A DNA stretch of 64,000 nt from Symbiodinium kawagutii (Eukaryota > Sar > Dinophyceae > Suessiales > Symbiodiniaceae), in contig VSDK01015536.1 in NCBI GenBank assembly GCA_009767595.1, forward strand, positions 482,328 to 546,327, in the 5' to 3' direction. The notes under the pieces were generated by a model that was not told the origin of the DNA, made no database searches, and saw only the letters and a program-made list of their open reading frames with translations. Both the position numbers and the translations under genes were made by a program. This document shows, piece after piece, positions 12,567 to 26,145 of this stretch (its first letter is position 1; every line of letters begins with the position of its first letter).

Positions 12567-13516
12567 CTGAGCATATTCCACGGAAAAGGTGTTCACTGTT
12601 CAAAGGTGTTGTATCATTTAAGCTTGACGGAAACTTCGTTTAAGATTTATACTCAACATACAGAGGTATGGACTTCGACAAGCTCATTGTCGACAGTAAT
12701 CATATCTTCATAAGCAAGGAAAACGGGTTCACGGTTCATGGTCGATATTGCAAACAGTAACCGGCTTAGATGCTGGTTGATACGTATAGACTTAGGTTTA
12801 ACGATGACCCACTTTCTAGTTGGTGGTGGTTGACGAGTAAGAATTGCCAACAATCTCCAGCAATATGTGGGTATATGATATGAATATTCATAATATATTC
12901 AACAATACTTGCTTGGTGAATACGTGCATTCCCAGTGTTTGGCAAGACCTTCGTAAATGAGAATGACTGGCTGATAAGTCCATCGTGAATCCTTCATCTA
13001 TGAAAGTACAAGCTTCATCGTTCTGGGGTAATGTTTGAGATGTGAGGAATCATATGTGCGTATCAAAGGAGAGATTTCCCAGGGTTTGGCGATGATTTCC
13101 AGGCTTCAACGATGGTATATACATGCATGTGTAACGCATCACACTATACTCATGCTTTATGGTTTTAAAATGTTTGGTTATATCTTCCAGTTTGTCGATG
13201 ATCATCGGATCCATTTCAAAAATGTGTCCAAGATAAACGAAAGATTCGATGATTCTTTGGGACATTGCACGGTGTCCGACGGTGTCCTAGTTGATTGTTA
13301 TATCCATGGTTGATCTTGAGTAAGACGAAAAATACTAAGAACTCTTCCTATTGCGAATTTGAGAAGTTGCTCAGTTTCACATGTGTGCTAAACAGTGACT
13401 TGTGGCATCCCCGATACTGTTGATCCACATGTGAGAAACCAAAGCCTCGATAGTTCAACCTCGCAGACCAACCTTTTTGGGGGGCCATTTGTCCTTCCCA
13501 CCCAGTAGCCTATTAC

Positions 13517-13602
13517 CATGGCTGATGCTGGGAACCCCCAGATCCATTCCTTGCACCAATCTCTGCCATCAAAATCAAACAGTCTGGGTTCCTGAATCGA
13601 TC
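13517..13602 (-). CDS. small exon-like island
   Basis: Minus strand. Acceptor TGCACCATGTAG, donor GTAATA, 86 bp. Two frames remain open: one includes FDGRDWCKEWIWGF, the other DRFRNPDCLILMAEIG. The phase needed from the candidate exon at 16817-16953 would favour the second. Product unknown. Confidence 0.35.
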
Positions 13603-14934
13603 CTACATGGTGCATGTCTTGGCAAGCCAGAACGAGAAAAATCCATAAAAATCCAGCAACGGTCGGCTACAATGCTGAGCTTGACAGAGGTTGAAGCAAA
13701 TGATAATCTGATCTCGTAAGTGGTGAACCTTACCAAGTCACTTGTGGTGCTTGCACGTCTCCAACTTTTTGGGTTGCTCTCTGGTAACCAAACATAGCTG
13801 GCTGGAAAAATGCAATTTCCTTGCTAGGTAAACCTACAATAAATGGTGGACATATATAAAAGATATATGAGCGAAGAACTGCAAAGGCTATCCTCTTTCT
13901 GAGTGGAACGATCATCCAAGTGGTTCCCCTTGAAAGGACATCCCCAAATAAGTAACTGTAGGGAGCACACTAGGCATGCAAACTAACTATAAAACAACCT
14001 GATTCCCGACAATTTAAGAGCTACAATTGTGCAACAGCAACAAGATGGCACCCCCTAGTTGGGTAGGGTTTTTTGTAGGCTGAATACAGTACCAGTTCTG
14101 GTAGACCAACTTCGAAGTGGGATGCAGAGCAAGCACTACTGGAAATACATGTTCAATACATATTAAATGATATTAAATGCATACTGAATTCATATCAAAT
14201 ACATATTAAATACATGTTACCATGTAATAAAATGTAATAAATACATCAACCTCGCTTGAAAATCAAAGCTTTGCACCAGCGCCGCTTCTGACCTGCACCA
14301 TGAGGCTTCCTATCCTGGCTCACGCTGGTGGCTGGTTTCAGTCCCTGTCCACCAGGTTTTCTGATTGGTCATTGGTTTATATTGGTTGGTTAATGATGGT
14401 TAATTAATGATGGTTGGCTGATATTGGTTGGTTGATAGTGGTCGGTTTGTGGTTGATAATGAACCAAGAAAGAGTGCAATTTCTTTAATCATGGAAGAAA
14501 ACAAAAAATCAAATGATTGAAATTTGACCTTCTATTTCTTATGATGTATCCAAACTATCGAATATGCAATAGAATGCGATAGACCATTGTAGGCAATCTC
14601 AGTTAATCACACATGGGATGATAATCTACGAATATCTACGACATATTTTTTGGATTGCTGAAGCAGTGGGTGATCGTGCCAGGTCCATATTCCCAGCCAG
14701 CACTTGGACCCCCATGGCAGCCATGGAAAATACATCAACTAGTGATGTGCAGCTTGGTTCTTTTACCAGCACTATAAGGCTCAAGTACGGATATGGTTGC
14801 CTTCACTAATAGTGGCTAACCCCTAATGAGCCTGTCTAATAATCACGCCCGTGCATCAGCACAATGCGCCAGCCAAACTGCAAGGCAAAGGCTGAGCCGC
14901 AGCGTTCTTCTACGGCATCGGCCTCGCCGCGCAC

Positions 14935-14990
14935 CGTGGGGCAGGTGCCAGCACATCACTTGGTGGTTGGAATCCTGGATCTCTGGAGGC
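14935..14990 (-). CDS. small exon-like island
   Basis: Minus strand. Acceptor CTCCTGCAAAAG, donor GTGCGC, 18 codons + 2 nt, reading ASRDPGFQPPSDVLAPAP. A plus-strand reading of the adjoining block (14855-14943) is also open. Low information because of its length. Confidence 0.3.
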
Positions 14991-15558
14991 CTTTTGCAGG
15001 AGTTTGCTGTTTGCAAAGGATTACCCCGACGTCATCGCGATGTTTGCAGCGCCACGTTAGCATGAAGACCTCACAGCTTTGTTTCGGGATGGTCCCCGCA
15101 GCTATGCATCAGTCAGGCTCAATCGATTGCAATCTGAGAGATAAACCGGTCACAAATCGATCGCAATCGATTGACCATTCAAATGACTTTTGATTTCCCG
15201 AACTGAAATATTTCAGTGCGTTGGGATGCCAGGGAACTCCCATTAACCATCATACATGAGGATGATCATCCCCATATTGACCATTGCAACACCAGTGATT
15301 TTGCACTCGCTAGCGGTGGCTTACTATTTTGAGGATCTCTCACATGGGAAAACCCTGGCGCACCAGTGCTAGCTGGGCGCCCTCCCCTGGCGCTCTCCCG
15401 ACATACAACAACAGTTCAACAACAGCTGTTTCCACCCCGTGCACGGTACCCATAATGCTATAGTCACCATCATGACTTACAGCTGAACCCCCTAAGAATC
15501 ATCCTGAATCAAAAACATTTAAGTGGATTTGACTGGAATTTGTTTAAGAAAAAAACAA

Positions 15559-15685
15559 CAAACCAAGTGCTGAAAATGTACAAAGTCATCCAGGAGGTCA
15601 TGGTTTTTCGCACCACTTCCGCCGGGCCACCGCCGGCGGCAGGGTGGAGGGCCAGGTCCAAGTGGTGTTGCGCTTGCGATTCCTG
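15559..15685 (-). CDS. exon-like island
   Basis: Minus strand. Acceptor GGTGCCCTCGCCAG, donor GTTTGT. Two frames are open and both look protein-like (GAKNHDLLDDFVHFQHL, or EVVRKTMTSWMTLYIFST). The borders are good but the frame is unresolved. Confidence 0.35.
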
Positions 15686-16816
15686 GCGAGGGCACCAGGT
15701 CACCAGGCCAGGGAGGTTTTTCAGGGTGCAAGGATGCAATGATGGTTGAGTGCTGGTGCAATGATGGTCAAGGATAGCCAAATGATGACTGAATCATGCT
15801 GAGGGATGGTATATGAGTGGTATATGATAGCTTAGTGATGCTGAAATGATGGTAAAAGATAGCCAAATGATGGCTGAATGATGGTTGAATGATGGTATGA
15901 TTGTAAAGGTATGATTTTAACGCCATGGTATGCAATGGTATGCATTGGTGCATGGTTACGGGAAATCGTGGTCAATGATGTGGCTCATAGCTGCGGAACC
16001 CCTGGAGTTGATGGTCAGTCATGGTGATGTACCGCTGATAACCAATGGTAAAGAAATGTAAACAATCAAACAATTGGGGTCGATCGTTGAGGTTTATAAT
16101 CTGATAATTGGGGTTGGACCATTGATGGTTGATTAACCTCAACTGAATAATTGCGGTTAATCATTGATGGTCGAGTTTACCAACTACATATTATGAACAT
16201 TCATGGTAAATAATGGGGTTGATAGTCAAGCATGCTGGTTCGTGATGGTTCGCACTGGTGGACGAATGTAATACAACCCGAGACGAAGCAATCAGTAACG
16301 CAGACAAGAAGCTAGGGCATCGACACGTAAAGATTCAGACAAACTGTTGAAACACCGTAGGAAACGAACGTGCAAAGACACTTTGTTTATGGAAACGCAT
16401 ATGGATCGCATCATGCAGGGTTGTGCTTCAAAATGGGCAAATGTTTTTCTTGACCGCTTGCTTTGCAAGCACATTCTAGAGGGTTTTGTTCGCCTTAGTG
16501 TACTGCTCTTGTTTTTGAGCTAGCATCACCGTTGAGATCCCACGTACTGCGTAGCAACGGCGTAGCATGTCAATGGATAAGTGGGAACTGCTCATCGTTC
16601 CTTCCAATCTCCACCAAGATTTAGGAAATCACAAAAGACAATCATCAATAACTGAGCACTGCTAGCATAAACCATCATGGAAGAATCATTCATCTCTGGA
16701 CCAGCTCATGACAGCTAGTTGACCAGCCAATCATCATGAATCGTCGACATCCATCAACTCTGGCAACCCGGAAGTATCCACCATTTCTAGCTGCTTTACC
16801 CATCAAGAGTGGTGAC

Positions 16817-16953
16817 TTTTAGCAGACCGGCTCCCCGGCTCCTGCGGATGGTGAGTGCCAACCAGGTTGCGGCTTGCTGGTCGTAGTCTTCATCCACCTG
16901 GAACGCAACACGTGGCGAGCCACCAAGCGGCTTGGCCGAGCCAAGGGGTTGAT
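16817..16953 (-). CDS. exon-like island
   Basis: Minus strand. A strong acceptor CCCTTGTTTGCAG precedes 16953. The frame 2 nt + 45 codons is open and reads VDEDYDQQAATWLALTIRRS. A shorter alternative uses another frame and a GTGGAT donor after CGTTCCAG. Donor at 16816 is GTCACC. Product unknown. Confidence 0.45.
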
Positions 16954-17564
16954 CTGCAAACAAGGGACTCAATGGGTTGGAAGATGACTCGAAGGTGTCG
17001 ATGTTGGAATTTCTCCAAGTTTTCATCAACTCTGTTTGGATACCCTGGAATGACGATCAGGATTAGGTACTTATAATATCGAATAGTGCATACCCACCAA
17101 TATCAATGTGGATAATCCCCTGTTCGTTTCTGGTAACTAAGCATGGTGATAGGGGTTACAAGCCACCTGAGAGGGTTTATAGACATGTTTTTTTCCCATG
17201 TAGAATCCCACCTGCACATGCAAGTACCACACTCCGAGCCATCCAAATGAAGACAACGAATGTCAAGGACTAGGAGTCGCTACCAGTAGCTACAGCGTGA
17301 GCTCCAAGCGATTGACATCCATATTATCCAAATCAGCCAAATCAGCAGTGATCATAGAAATCAATTTGTGAACCATCTAGTGTATGTTATTTGGATAATT
17401 TCTATTATGTTTACTGATTCAAAATTAAGCAGTGAACCATCTTAGAAATCGATCATTTCTTTTTTCTATGGTCACTGTAGGTTCGTCATGGTTGCTCCAC
17501 TCGTCTCGGGCGGCCTCCCCAGTCATCTCCAACTGGTCCAAGTCCCAAGACAACGGTCGGGAAC

Positions 17565-17660
17565 CTGGAACGGTTCATGTGGAAAGCTGGGGACGTTCCA
17601 GCCTTCCATGGGCACGGCCAAGCGCAATGATCCACGTTACGCTGATCCTTCAAGGGACAG
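17565..17660 (-). CDS. exon-like island, Cys/Trp-rich
   Basis: Minus strand. Acceptor GCTTATTGACTAG, donor GTTCCC after CGTTCCAG, 1 nt + 31 codons + 2 nt. The frame reads VDHCAWPCPWKAGTSPAFH. Cysteine and tryptophan content suggests an extracellular or disulfide-bonded segment, by inference only. Confidence 0.45.
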
Positions 17661-18574
17661 CTAGTCAATAAGCGTCAGAAAATGGTTGGTATTAAAAAAT
17701 GATATTGGTGAATTTTAAAAAAGAATGATATTGGTGAGTTAAAATTCAGTCATTTTTTGATATTGCTGAATGGTGAATTTAAAAAATGACCGAATCGTGG
17801 TCAGCGTGCTGCATGACAGTGTGTTCGGATTGTGGAATCAACCAACAGGTCTGGCCAAAAAAAATTGCGCCTTTTCTTGCAACCAGCTGGAGTGTTTAAG
17901 AGTTGGTTGGCTTTGGACAATACTTGGCGGTGTCTGGATCCCCGTTTAAAACTTTAAGTTCTTCTAGTGGATAGATGGAAAATCCATCAATCCCAAAAGC
18001 AAGATCTAACTGTGTGGCTGTAACAACCACATACGAGTTGGCTATCAACAACAAGCTTCCATCACATCATGTTGTTATTAAGTTATCACTAAAGAATCAC
18101 CACTGCTCATGTAAATGAATAAGCTTCCATCACATCATGTTGATTTCACCCAAGAATCACCGCTCACGTAACGATTAATGGATCATTTAAAATCACTGTG
18201 GTGTGCAATAGTTGCTAATGGCCCATTGAGGACTCACCACTATTCATTGATTCATCATTAGATTTTTTCACAGTAACTTTTTCTTCAATAAGTGCTTCAA
18301 TCAATGTCGAACCATCTATAAATAATTCTTAGCTAACCATTAGTTAACCCTGGTTAATCGTCACACTTTCAATATAGCCCTATGGTGAACCTGGAGTTAA
18401 CCTTTCATGTGAACCATTTTGCTTTTTTGTTGTACAATGATCCCAAACAACCAAAAAAAATCAAGCTGAAGCCCAACAACCTATCAGCTGGTCAAATTGA
18501 CGATAGCTAACCAAGAGCATTGATTTCTTCCCACTGCTTTCAGCAAGCGCGCCTCTTTCTGCATGTTTTTGCAG

Positions 18575-18687
18575 CAAACGCACCGCCGGAGGTCCGTGCC
18601 TATGGCGGTGTGTCATGCCATGGTTTGCTTTTTGGAAGGGCCGAAAACATGGGGAAAGGACTTGGAGAACCCGTGCCATCCCGTTGG
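18575..18687. other. GC-rich exon-like island, strand uncertain
   Basis: A plus-strand reading has an excellent acceptor CATGTTTTTGCAG and a donor GTTAGT with an open frame (VRAYGGVSCHGLLFGRAENM). Minus-strand frames are also open but lack a close acceptor. Left unassigned. Confidence 0.3.
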
Positions 18688-21622
18688 GTTAGTCATTGAT
18701 TATGCTTGGAACTGGCAATGATTCGTAAACACCCAATACTGTTGGCCACAGTTTGTTGTTCATGATGCTCAATTTGTGGTCAATCATGGTGAATAGTGGT
18801 GGTTGACAATGGTCAGCAATACTTCCAATGGTTCGCAATGGCTCACAGTGGTCACATTTGAAATTGACAATGGTCATTGATGGTTAGTGCCGGTCAGCAA
18901 TAGATGGTGCGACTAGCTTGCTTGAGACCTTAAAAGTGTCTGTCCCACCCTCCGGGATAGCGGAAGACTCGTCTCCCATCGAGACACCCTCTTTTGCCCC
19001 TTGCAGGAAAGCAAGGCTGTTTGACAAAGGTTGTTCCGTAATCGCTGAAAATTGGTGATCTTGTGCGATCATACTTTCCTCGTCGTAGACTGGTCACCGC
19101 TTTCAAAATAATCCAGTCATTTTGATATGTGCGACTTTGATCACCGCGATGGAAAAATTGTCAACATGTTTGGTCATTTTGGCAAATAATTGTGTAGTTA
19201 TGTCTGTTTTTTAAAATTGTGGTTCAAGTGCATCATTCTTGGAAAATCGAAATCATCACCCCCTGATGCCTCCCTGCAGAGTCAGATCATGAGCTGTGAA
19301 TCACTGGCAACCTCTGGAGCAATGTCTGACGTGCGATCCCTGGAGTCGCCGGATTGCAGGATTTGAAGCCTGGATCTTTGCACTAAGGAAAATGCAAGAC
19401 CAAGTGGATAGACACTAATTGGCAATATAAGCCCTAAGTGGGTCAATATTGTAACTTGTTTTTCTGCAGCTAAGTGGGTCTGCCACCAAGGGTAGAGTCA
19501 AATTTGTCGCGGCCGAGAGGTTGCTTTTCGTAGATTGGCCTGGATCTTTCCCTAAATTTCTCATTACAGGCAATATGCTCGAGCCCTTTGTACATCTCCG
19601 ACCCAAAAACTGTGAACCTCAGACATAGCAAGTTTCACATTCAGAGTTCCCTTCTTTTTTGCGGACCTGTTTTTTGATTCCATTACTTAACAACTATTCA
19701 GCCGTCAATAACTATGATTAAACATGGTAGACCGTCCATCCTTTGGGTGGTTTTCCTGTTCTTTCCTCAGCTAGTCGTTGCGTCTTCTCTTTTTTCTTCG
19801 CTGGTACCTTCCACCCAGCAGTCTTCGAATGCTTCCCAGTACGGGGGTGGGGTCACCCAAGTTGGGACCCCCCTTTCCCACAGGTCAACGACGCCTTTCC
19901 GCCTTTTCCTGTTGTTCCTCCGAATTGTTTCTTGGTTGATGGGTATTCCCCAAAATAGGTAAGCAAAAACTGCCGCGAACAAGCTGATCAATTTTTTTAC
20001 CAGCCTTTTGTCCTTCATAAGCCACAACTAACATCAACCACTGCAACCAGCACTGAGCCAGCACCTGACCAAGCTGATCAACCGGGGCTGCTAACGAGCC
20101 ACGAAAAGTGATATAAAGGTACCGGTGGAACCTTCAGTGAAGCAGGCGCCTGCGGCTGAAATGTGGGTTATGTTGGGCTGAGAACGGTGTCTGTTCACAT
20201 TATTGGTTAACAAACCACCCCCCAGTTCAGCCATGAATAGGTTTGAATACAGGATTGTTCATATGGATCTGCCAATCGCAATGGCTAATAATTGAGAACA
20301 GCCATTTTACTATAAATGATTATAAGAATGAACAATGCTTCACCCATGTTGTTCAGTCACTTGGTGAATGATCGTCGTTGAAAATGGTCCCTGGTTGATG
20401 ACAGCTGTTTCATGATTCATTGAAATTGCTTCTGTTTGGAGATACTAAGGACAAATTAACCGCAAAAAATAAATGAAACACTACAGATTCCTTCTCCTGC
20501 AGGCAGGTCATCTCCGTCTACCAGCACTTCCTGGCAGTTGTCTGCCGCGTATTTGAAGCACGAAAAAGCATTCCGAGCAGTTAGAACAGTTAGTAACCAT
20601 TACGACCCATTCTTGACCATGATTTACCGATTTTTCACAGCTGTTGTCTGTTCTCGGACAATGCCCTTTTTTGGCCGTTCTTGAGCACTATTATCAATTC
20701 AAAATCATTATTTCCAGGTCAAACCGGACGCTTCAAATTCCACAAAGCTCCTACACAAGTAGAAAATGTATATCATATCATCATATGTCTATTAGACATT
20801 CCTTACCTGGAGCCGTGTAATTTGCTTTAGAGAAGCCCTTACTGGGCCGGGCCCCAACTTGATCACCAAGCTTCACCAGATCTCCCTTCTACAGAACCCT
20901 GCCGCCAGGCGCATGGGGCACCTTCGGCCAAAAATTCAAGGTTTCGGGTTGCCAGCAGTCGACCCCCCAGGCCGGCACCATTGTGGTTGGTGATTGACAG
21001 TGATTGAGCATTTTGACCATGGTTTTGATTGTTATCATGGTTTCGATTGTATCATTTTATGGTTGACCTGGGTTAATAAATTGTCATGGTCATCTTTATA
21101 GACTGCTATGGATCATTTAGCTGGCTGTTGATCGCCGCCTGCTTCCAAGGTAGAGCTGGGTCTGGATAGAAGACGACATCCAGCTTTGCTTGCCTGAGCA
21201 TTTGCAGCTAGCTTTGCTGAAACCGGTGACATCTACACTGTGTATAAATGTAAACGCGCCTAGATGCAAATATACATAAAAGGATATAAAAGGAAAAACC
21301 AAGCTATGGACACCACAAAAACCAGCATGATACTTTGTCTCTATGCTGATCTTGTCTGATCTCGAACCCCCAGGAGCTTAATCACCAAAGTGATTAGCAG
21401 CTCTCCTTGTGGATTCACGATTCTCGACAGTATGTCACTATTGCCCACCATTGCGCAGGCATTTTCTGGGGGTTGCTGAAGAATTTTTCCAGCTGAAACC
21501 TGCGAACTGAAGCAGTTGATATCTTTCACAGAGGTTACGGAGATCTGATTAGAACCTCACCATTGCCACCATTGCTGGATAGTTTCATGCTTGGCGGTGT
21601 TCTCATGGAGGATCCAGTAACC
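18688..21622. other. mostly non-coding
   Basis: Tiny GC-rich blocks at about 18934-19006 and 20881-20938 could be exons (for example acceptor TTCTACAG near 20889), but neither could be joined to a neighbour. The rest is background sequence. Confidence 0.3.
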
Positions 21623-21796
21623 CCACCAGTGGCTCGCTTTTTCGCTGGCGAATGCGGGTGATTTCACATCCAATCAGGTGGGTTGTGGATCTACCATCAA
21701 CGCCAATGTCAATCGTACGTGTCGTAGACGTGCTGAAGACGGGCTCAGCGGACACTTTTTCCACAAACGCACAATGGCAAAATCTACAGGAGACCC
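21623..21796 (-). CDS. exon-like island with Cys motif
   Basis: Minus strand. Acceptor CAATCATAACAG, donor GTTACT, exactly 58 codons in phase 0/0. The frame begins GVSCRFCHCAFVEKVSAEPV and continues without a stop. The opposite strand is also open for 90 codons, so the call rests on direction and splice sites. Product unknown. Confidence 0.45.
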
Positions 21797-22041
21797 CTGT
21801 TATGATTGATGGATATAACCGCAGGGTTTCCTCTAGATTTTCCCATGACGCAGTGAAATTCATCAAACCCTCCACACTACCTCCCCTCAATCAGTGGAAG
21901 ACCTGCTCAGCCCCCAGGCTTTGATTAGTTTCATCCACATGACCGCTGGGACTCCGTGGCCCAGGCATCGTGGCTGTACATTCCTTCCACTCAAGCCGTC
22001 CATCCCGACACCCCCAGCAACACATTTGTGAAACCAAAATG

Positions 22042-22138
22042 GGGGTGTCTCAAAATAGGGACCCCTAAAATGGTTGGCTACTTACTATTCGTTGTAAACA
22101 TTTGATGATTTCGGGGACCCCTATTTTGAGAAACCACC
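22042..22138. mobile_element. family-B inverted-repeat element
   Basis: About 97 bp between GGGGTGTCTCAAAATAGGGA and CCCCTATTTTGAGAAACCACC. AAATG stands on both sides, a possible 5-bp target duplication. Confidence 0.75.
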
Positions 22139-22644
22139 AAATGATCATCGGTGAATGCCCCCCAATCCAACGAAATCACGTGACACCATGATGTGCGAAA
22201 AAGCATACCGGACAGATGAAAATGCTCGCTCAAGCCAACCCATCGAATGATGGCGGCTGAAACCATGGGAAATTTGAAAATAAGTTGCTGGGATCGTTCA
22301 TCCTATGGTCATTCAAATAGGTCCGTGGTTGGAAGAAGAAAGCTTTGATGGGATGCCATCGCTGCAGGAGACTGGTGTGATCTGCCAGTCCCGGGCCTCG
22401 GAAGTTCTATTCGATGAGGGAATCAATGAATGGAACTCATGAAAGGAATCGCTTGGCTGAAGGGGTACCCCCCGAATGAATCAACCTCTGGTTCATCAAC
22501 CCAGGATTAACATTCAAAAAAAAGAGAAAAATCACCAGCAGTCCGGAATAGTCAACGAATGTGAATGATCATTGACCATTCCAATATTGAATTAATGGAC
22601 TAAATCACCAACATTGATGAGGAGTCAGGATGCAACAGGACTAC

Positions 22645-22747
22645 GTTGAATTCGCCCCCAGTGTCCGCATCGATCCGAATCGCAGATAAGGCACCAGAGA
22701 TCATACTCCGCCACCAGCTGATGCCGCGTGCCCGGAGCAGCTAGGGC
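22645..22747 (-). CDS. exon-like island with Cys pair
   Basis: Minus strand. Acceptor CATGGCTCTTAG (the TAG is itself an in-frame stop, so the frame must begin after it), donor GTAGTC, 34 codons + 1 nt. The frame reads LVAEYDLWCLICDSDRCGHW, with a Cys-x2-Cys. Product unknown. Confidence 0.45.
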
Positions 22748-23759
22748 CTAAGAGCCATGTCGGCTGTCAGCGACTCTGCCAATCCCATGCCATCCTTTAT
22801 GCTGCCGAGTTGGCATGAAAGAAAAACGATTCTGTAGGTGGATCGCCCGTACTTTGTTCCCATTTGTTACTGGTTGTTGTTGGCTAAGCACTGCACCAGC
22901 AATGCCTTTTATCATTCACAGTTCATGGGTTAGATCATGCACACTCATAATTAACACAGAACTCACCCCGCTAACTGTTTTATTTATAACTCACTGCCAC
23001 GCTAACTGTTTTATTTATAACTCACTGCCATGGACCAATTACTTTCACACACACACACACAACGAAATTAGAGTCAGAGTGTACCTTGCCCATCTGCGCA
23101 GTGTGAAGAATTCAACTTCCATATGATCAGCACAACTTCAATAGTCAAAGGATTTGATAAGACCATGTATGGACACACCAATACCATGTTTGGTCCTTGC
23201 AAACTGTCACAAGCATGAAAACTGACATGGATCGAAGCAAGAAAGTATCCCGGTGCGAAACCGATCTTGCAAGGCCCATCTAGGAGGATCTTTAGTCCTT
23301 TCTCTGGGGGTACTAGATGGTAGGAAGCAATTATCGACATACCACAACTGCTATCAATATCTATCAATCATATGATAAGAACCATGAAGCCATCATGAAT
23401 ATCATGATTCTATCAAACCATAGCTAATAATATTCGTAATATCAATATCTTAACCGCTATGAGCTATCATGAATTGAACCGTTGTTTCATCTGCATTCAC
23501 CATTGTGAGCCACCCTCATTCTCCATTCTTTCGACCGCCATCGGTTCACCGTTATTCACCATCAGCACCGATGTTCACCCGTATTCACCATGAATGTACC
23601 AAGAATATACAATGCAAACAACCTGTCGTTAATACATCACATGATTGCTAACGATTGTGATCGAACACTGTTCAACCGTGCTAACCTCATATCAGCAATA
23701 CATGCCATGATGCCATCGCCTCAATGATCAATATGTACCATTGTGCGATATCAATGTAC

Positions 23760-24120
23760 ACCAAGGATACATCAAAAAACAATAGAGAATGAAAATAACA
23801 ATAATGATACACTATTAAAAAGTATGAATGCTGAAAAATACCAACAAATTGAAACTACTAATGATAATATACCAATAATGATACTAATGATAATACACCA
23901 TCACATTACTGTGTTTGCCTTGTATACCATGAATAATTGAAAAAAAATGATAATAACAAAAACGATGAATATGATAATACTAAAAAATAATGATAATATA
24001 CCAATAATGATAATGATACTAACGATAATATAATGAAAAATAGCTTATTATAGTATAATAAGAATTATGATACTAATGATAATAATGATAATATATCAGA
24101 AAATGAATATAACAAAAATA
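23760..24120. repeat. AT-rich AATGATAATA-type repeat
   Basis: Degenerate runs of GATAATA, CAATAATGATA and TACTAATGATAAT. It surrounds the GC-rich exon at 24130-24235. Confidence 0.7.
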
Positions 24121-24129
24121 ATGCAATAC

Positions 24130-24235
24130 CTGGGGGGGTTGGATCCTGGGCTTCCCTGACGCGTCCCCAGGCCCTCGGGCCCAGCAGCGCCGCCGTGAGG
24201 CATCCAAAGGCCTGGAGGCGGCTTACAACGGGAAC
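24130..24235 (-). CDS. exon, unknown product
   Basis: A sharp GC-rich block inside AT-rich repeat. Minus strand: acceptor AAAATCCCCTCAG, donor GTATTG, 35 codons + 1 nt. The frame starts VPVVSRLQAFGCLTAALLG and is open throughout. The borders match the composition change exactly, which supports a real exon. Confidence 0.55.
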
Positions 24236-25214
24236 CTGAGGGGATTTTGTTATCATTATTTATGATAATCATATTAATTCTTCCAGAACCAGGTATATTA
24301 TCACAACCACCTTTTTATTATTATTTAATGATTTATAGGGGATATTTATGATAATAACAAATCCTGTGGTTAAGCTATCATAGATGGTCAAAATATTGGT
24401 CAACCACATCGGAAATGGTGGATTCTTCTTGGTGGTTGAGACCCAAATCCAAGTCAAGCATTGTGTTGGTTCAATTTTCCATAAAACATCCAAAATTGAG
24501 CAAAATAAACAGTTTTCTTGCTTGATCGAATGGATCTATGATTCATCAATCACCACTAATATGGATCTTGCATCGTAGATGTGGTTGGATGGAAGTTCCA
24601 CGTGCTTATAATCTTTCAAGTTTCTGCAGTTGCAGGTGAAGTATCACCCCAGTTTGGATGATGTTGCAGGAGCCCTGCTGAATCTACAGCATGCGTTTGC
24701 ATCAGCTCGGCTAGCAATATCATTGGGGGGCACTTTGGAATAGCTTTTGCTCCCTGCCAACTGGAATTTGAATGGGGGAGCGGCTTCAAAACAATTGTAT
24801 TTGGTGGGATATCGTAGCTACCCCTTCAAAAAAATCCGCACAACGGTGAACTTCTCGGAATCTACTGCGCGCAGCCACTTGGTATGGCTTCGCCTAGGAT
24901 ATCTTCCAATCGGAATTCGCATGAGGGGTCAGCTTGAATTCATCAACTGAGAACCACTATAAAGAAGACCCTGCCCACTTCCGATTCGATTTTGACTTCA
25001 TACAGCAAGTGTAAGTCCCTTGCCCCATTTTACACCAGTCACCAAACTGCAGAGAAGTGGTTTGTGCTAGCATGCATGTTGGCAACTATTTGCATCCTTT
25101 GGCCCTCCCTGCCTGCCCTGCTGAGATTTTGGGGTTCCGACTTCTGTTTTCCATGTACCCAAGTGAAATCTGCCTTGTAAATTTCATCCCGCACCGCCGT
25201 CGCTAAAATAATGC

Positions 25215-25335
25215 GGATAATGAAGGTGATGTTGAGGTTAGTAGATGGTTGATAGGTGTTCAATAGGTGTTCAATAGGTGTTCGATAGGTGGTCGATAGG
25301 TGGTCGATAGTCGATAGGTGGTCAATGATCAATAA
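25215..25335. repeat. tandem repeat, GATAGGTGTTCAATAGGTGG-type
   Basis: Seven or eight copies of a roughly 12-nt unit (AATAGGTGTTC, GATAGGTGGTC) follow one another with small changes. Confidence 0.75.
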
Positions 25336-25916
25336 GTCAGATGGCACACGGCTACTGATACCTAGACGCAGCGATTTCCCTTGGTAAATAGACGGCACTC
25401 AGACTTGATGGCGAAGCATCCCAATGGCGGCACGCGGCAAACCACCAAACCAGTCGATCTCACATATGATTTTGACCAGGGGGAACTAATCCCCTTCAAA
25501 TCACCGGGATGGCAATGCATGCTCTATTGTTAAACAAATCCCACTCTTCCTCAAGTGGATGATCGGACTGATGGTAATCATTGAAAAGTGATACTTGTAG
25601 TCTTATAGTGATGATAAAAATCAATGTGATGGTAATGATTAGAATATTTGTATGATTCTAGGATCAATTTGATTACAATCAGTGAGGATTGAATGTTAGT
25701 TGATGACCATCATTGAGACTGAAGTGGCCACCCAGTGCCCTGTGGTGTGCCCAAAGCTACCAAGAAGCGTCGTTGTTCAGCGATTACCCAGGCCCTTGAC
25801 GGTGCCCCCCGAAATGCCAACAAAATGGGATGAAGAATGAGGATGAACGGCAACGCCACAAAAAGGCCAGCGTACCACGGGTGTACCAATGGTGATGTCT
25901 CCACTCTTACCGGAAT

Positions 25917-26044
25917 TGGCTATGGGTCAATACCCTGCACCCCTTGTGAACATCCTCCAATTGACCAAGCTAGTCTTTGTTGGGATGCCCATCTACCCGG
26001 AACTACCTTTTTTTGGATCGTCAATATTGACACACGCCCATATG
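25917..26044. mobile_element. family-A element, type 2 interior
   Basis: Begins TTGGCTATGGGTCAATACCC and ends with a diverged complement before CATATG. The interior (GAACATCC, CTAGTCTTTGTTGGGATG) matches the copies at 48003-48057 and 52973-53100. Confidence 0.65.
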
Positions 26045-26145
26045 AGGGTGTCTTAAAATGAGGGACCCCAACAATGGTTGGAGTTGATTACTACAAATGG
26101 TTTGAGAGGATGATTTAGGGGCACCCCTATAACTTGAGAACTACT
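26045..26145. mobile_element. family-B inverted-repeat element
   Basis: Begins GAGGGTGTCTTAAAATGAGG and ends CCCCTATAACTTGAGAACTA. CATATG stands on both sides, at the ends of two flanking family-A copies. Confidence 0.65.
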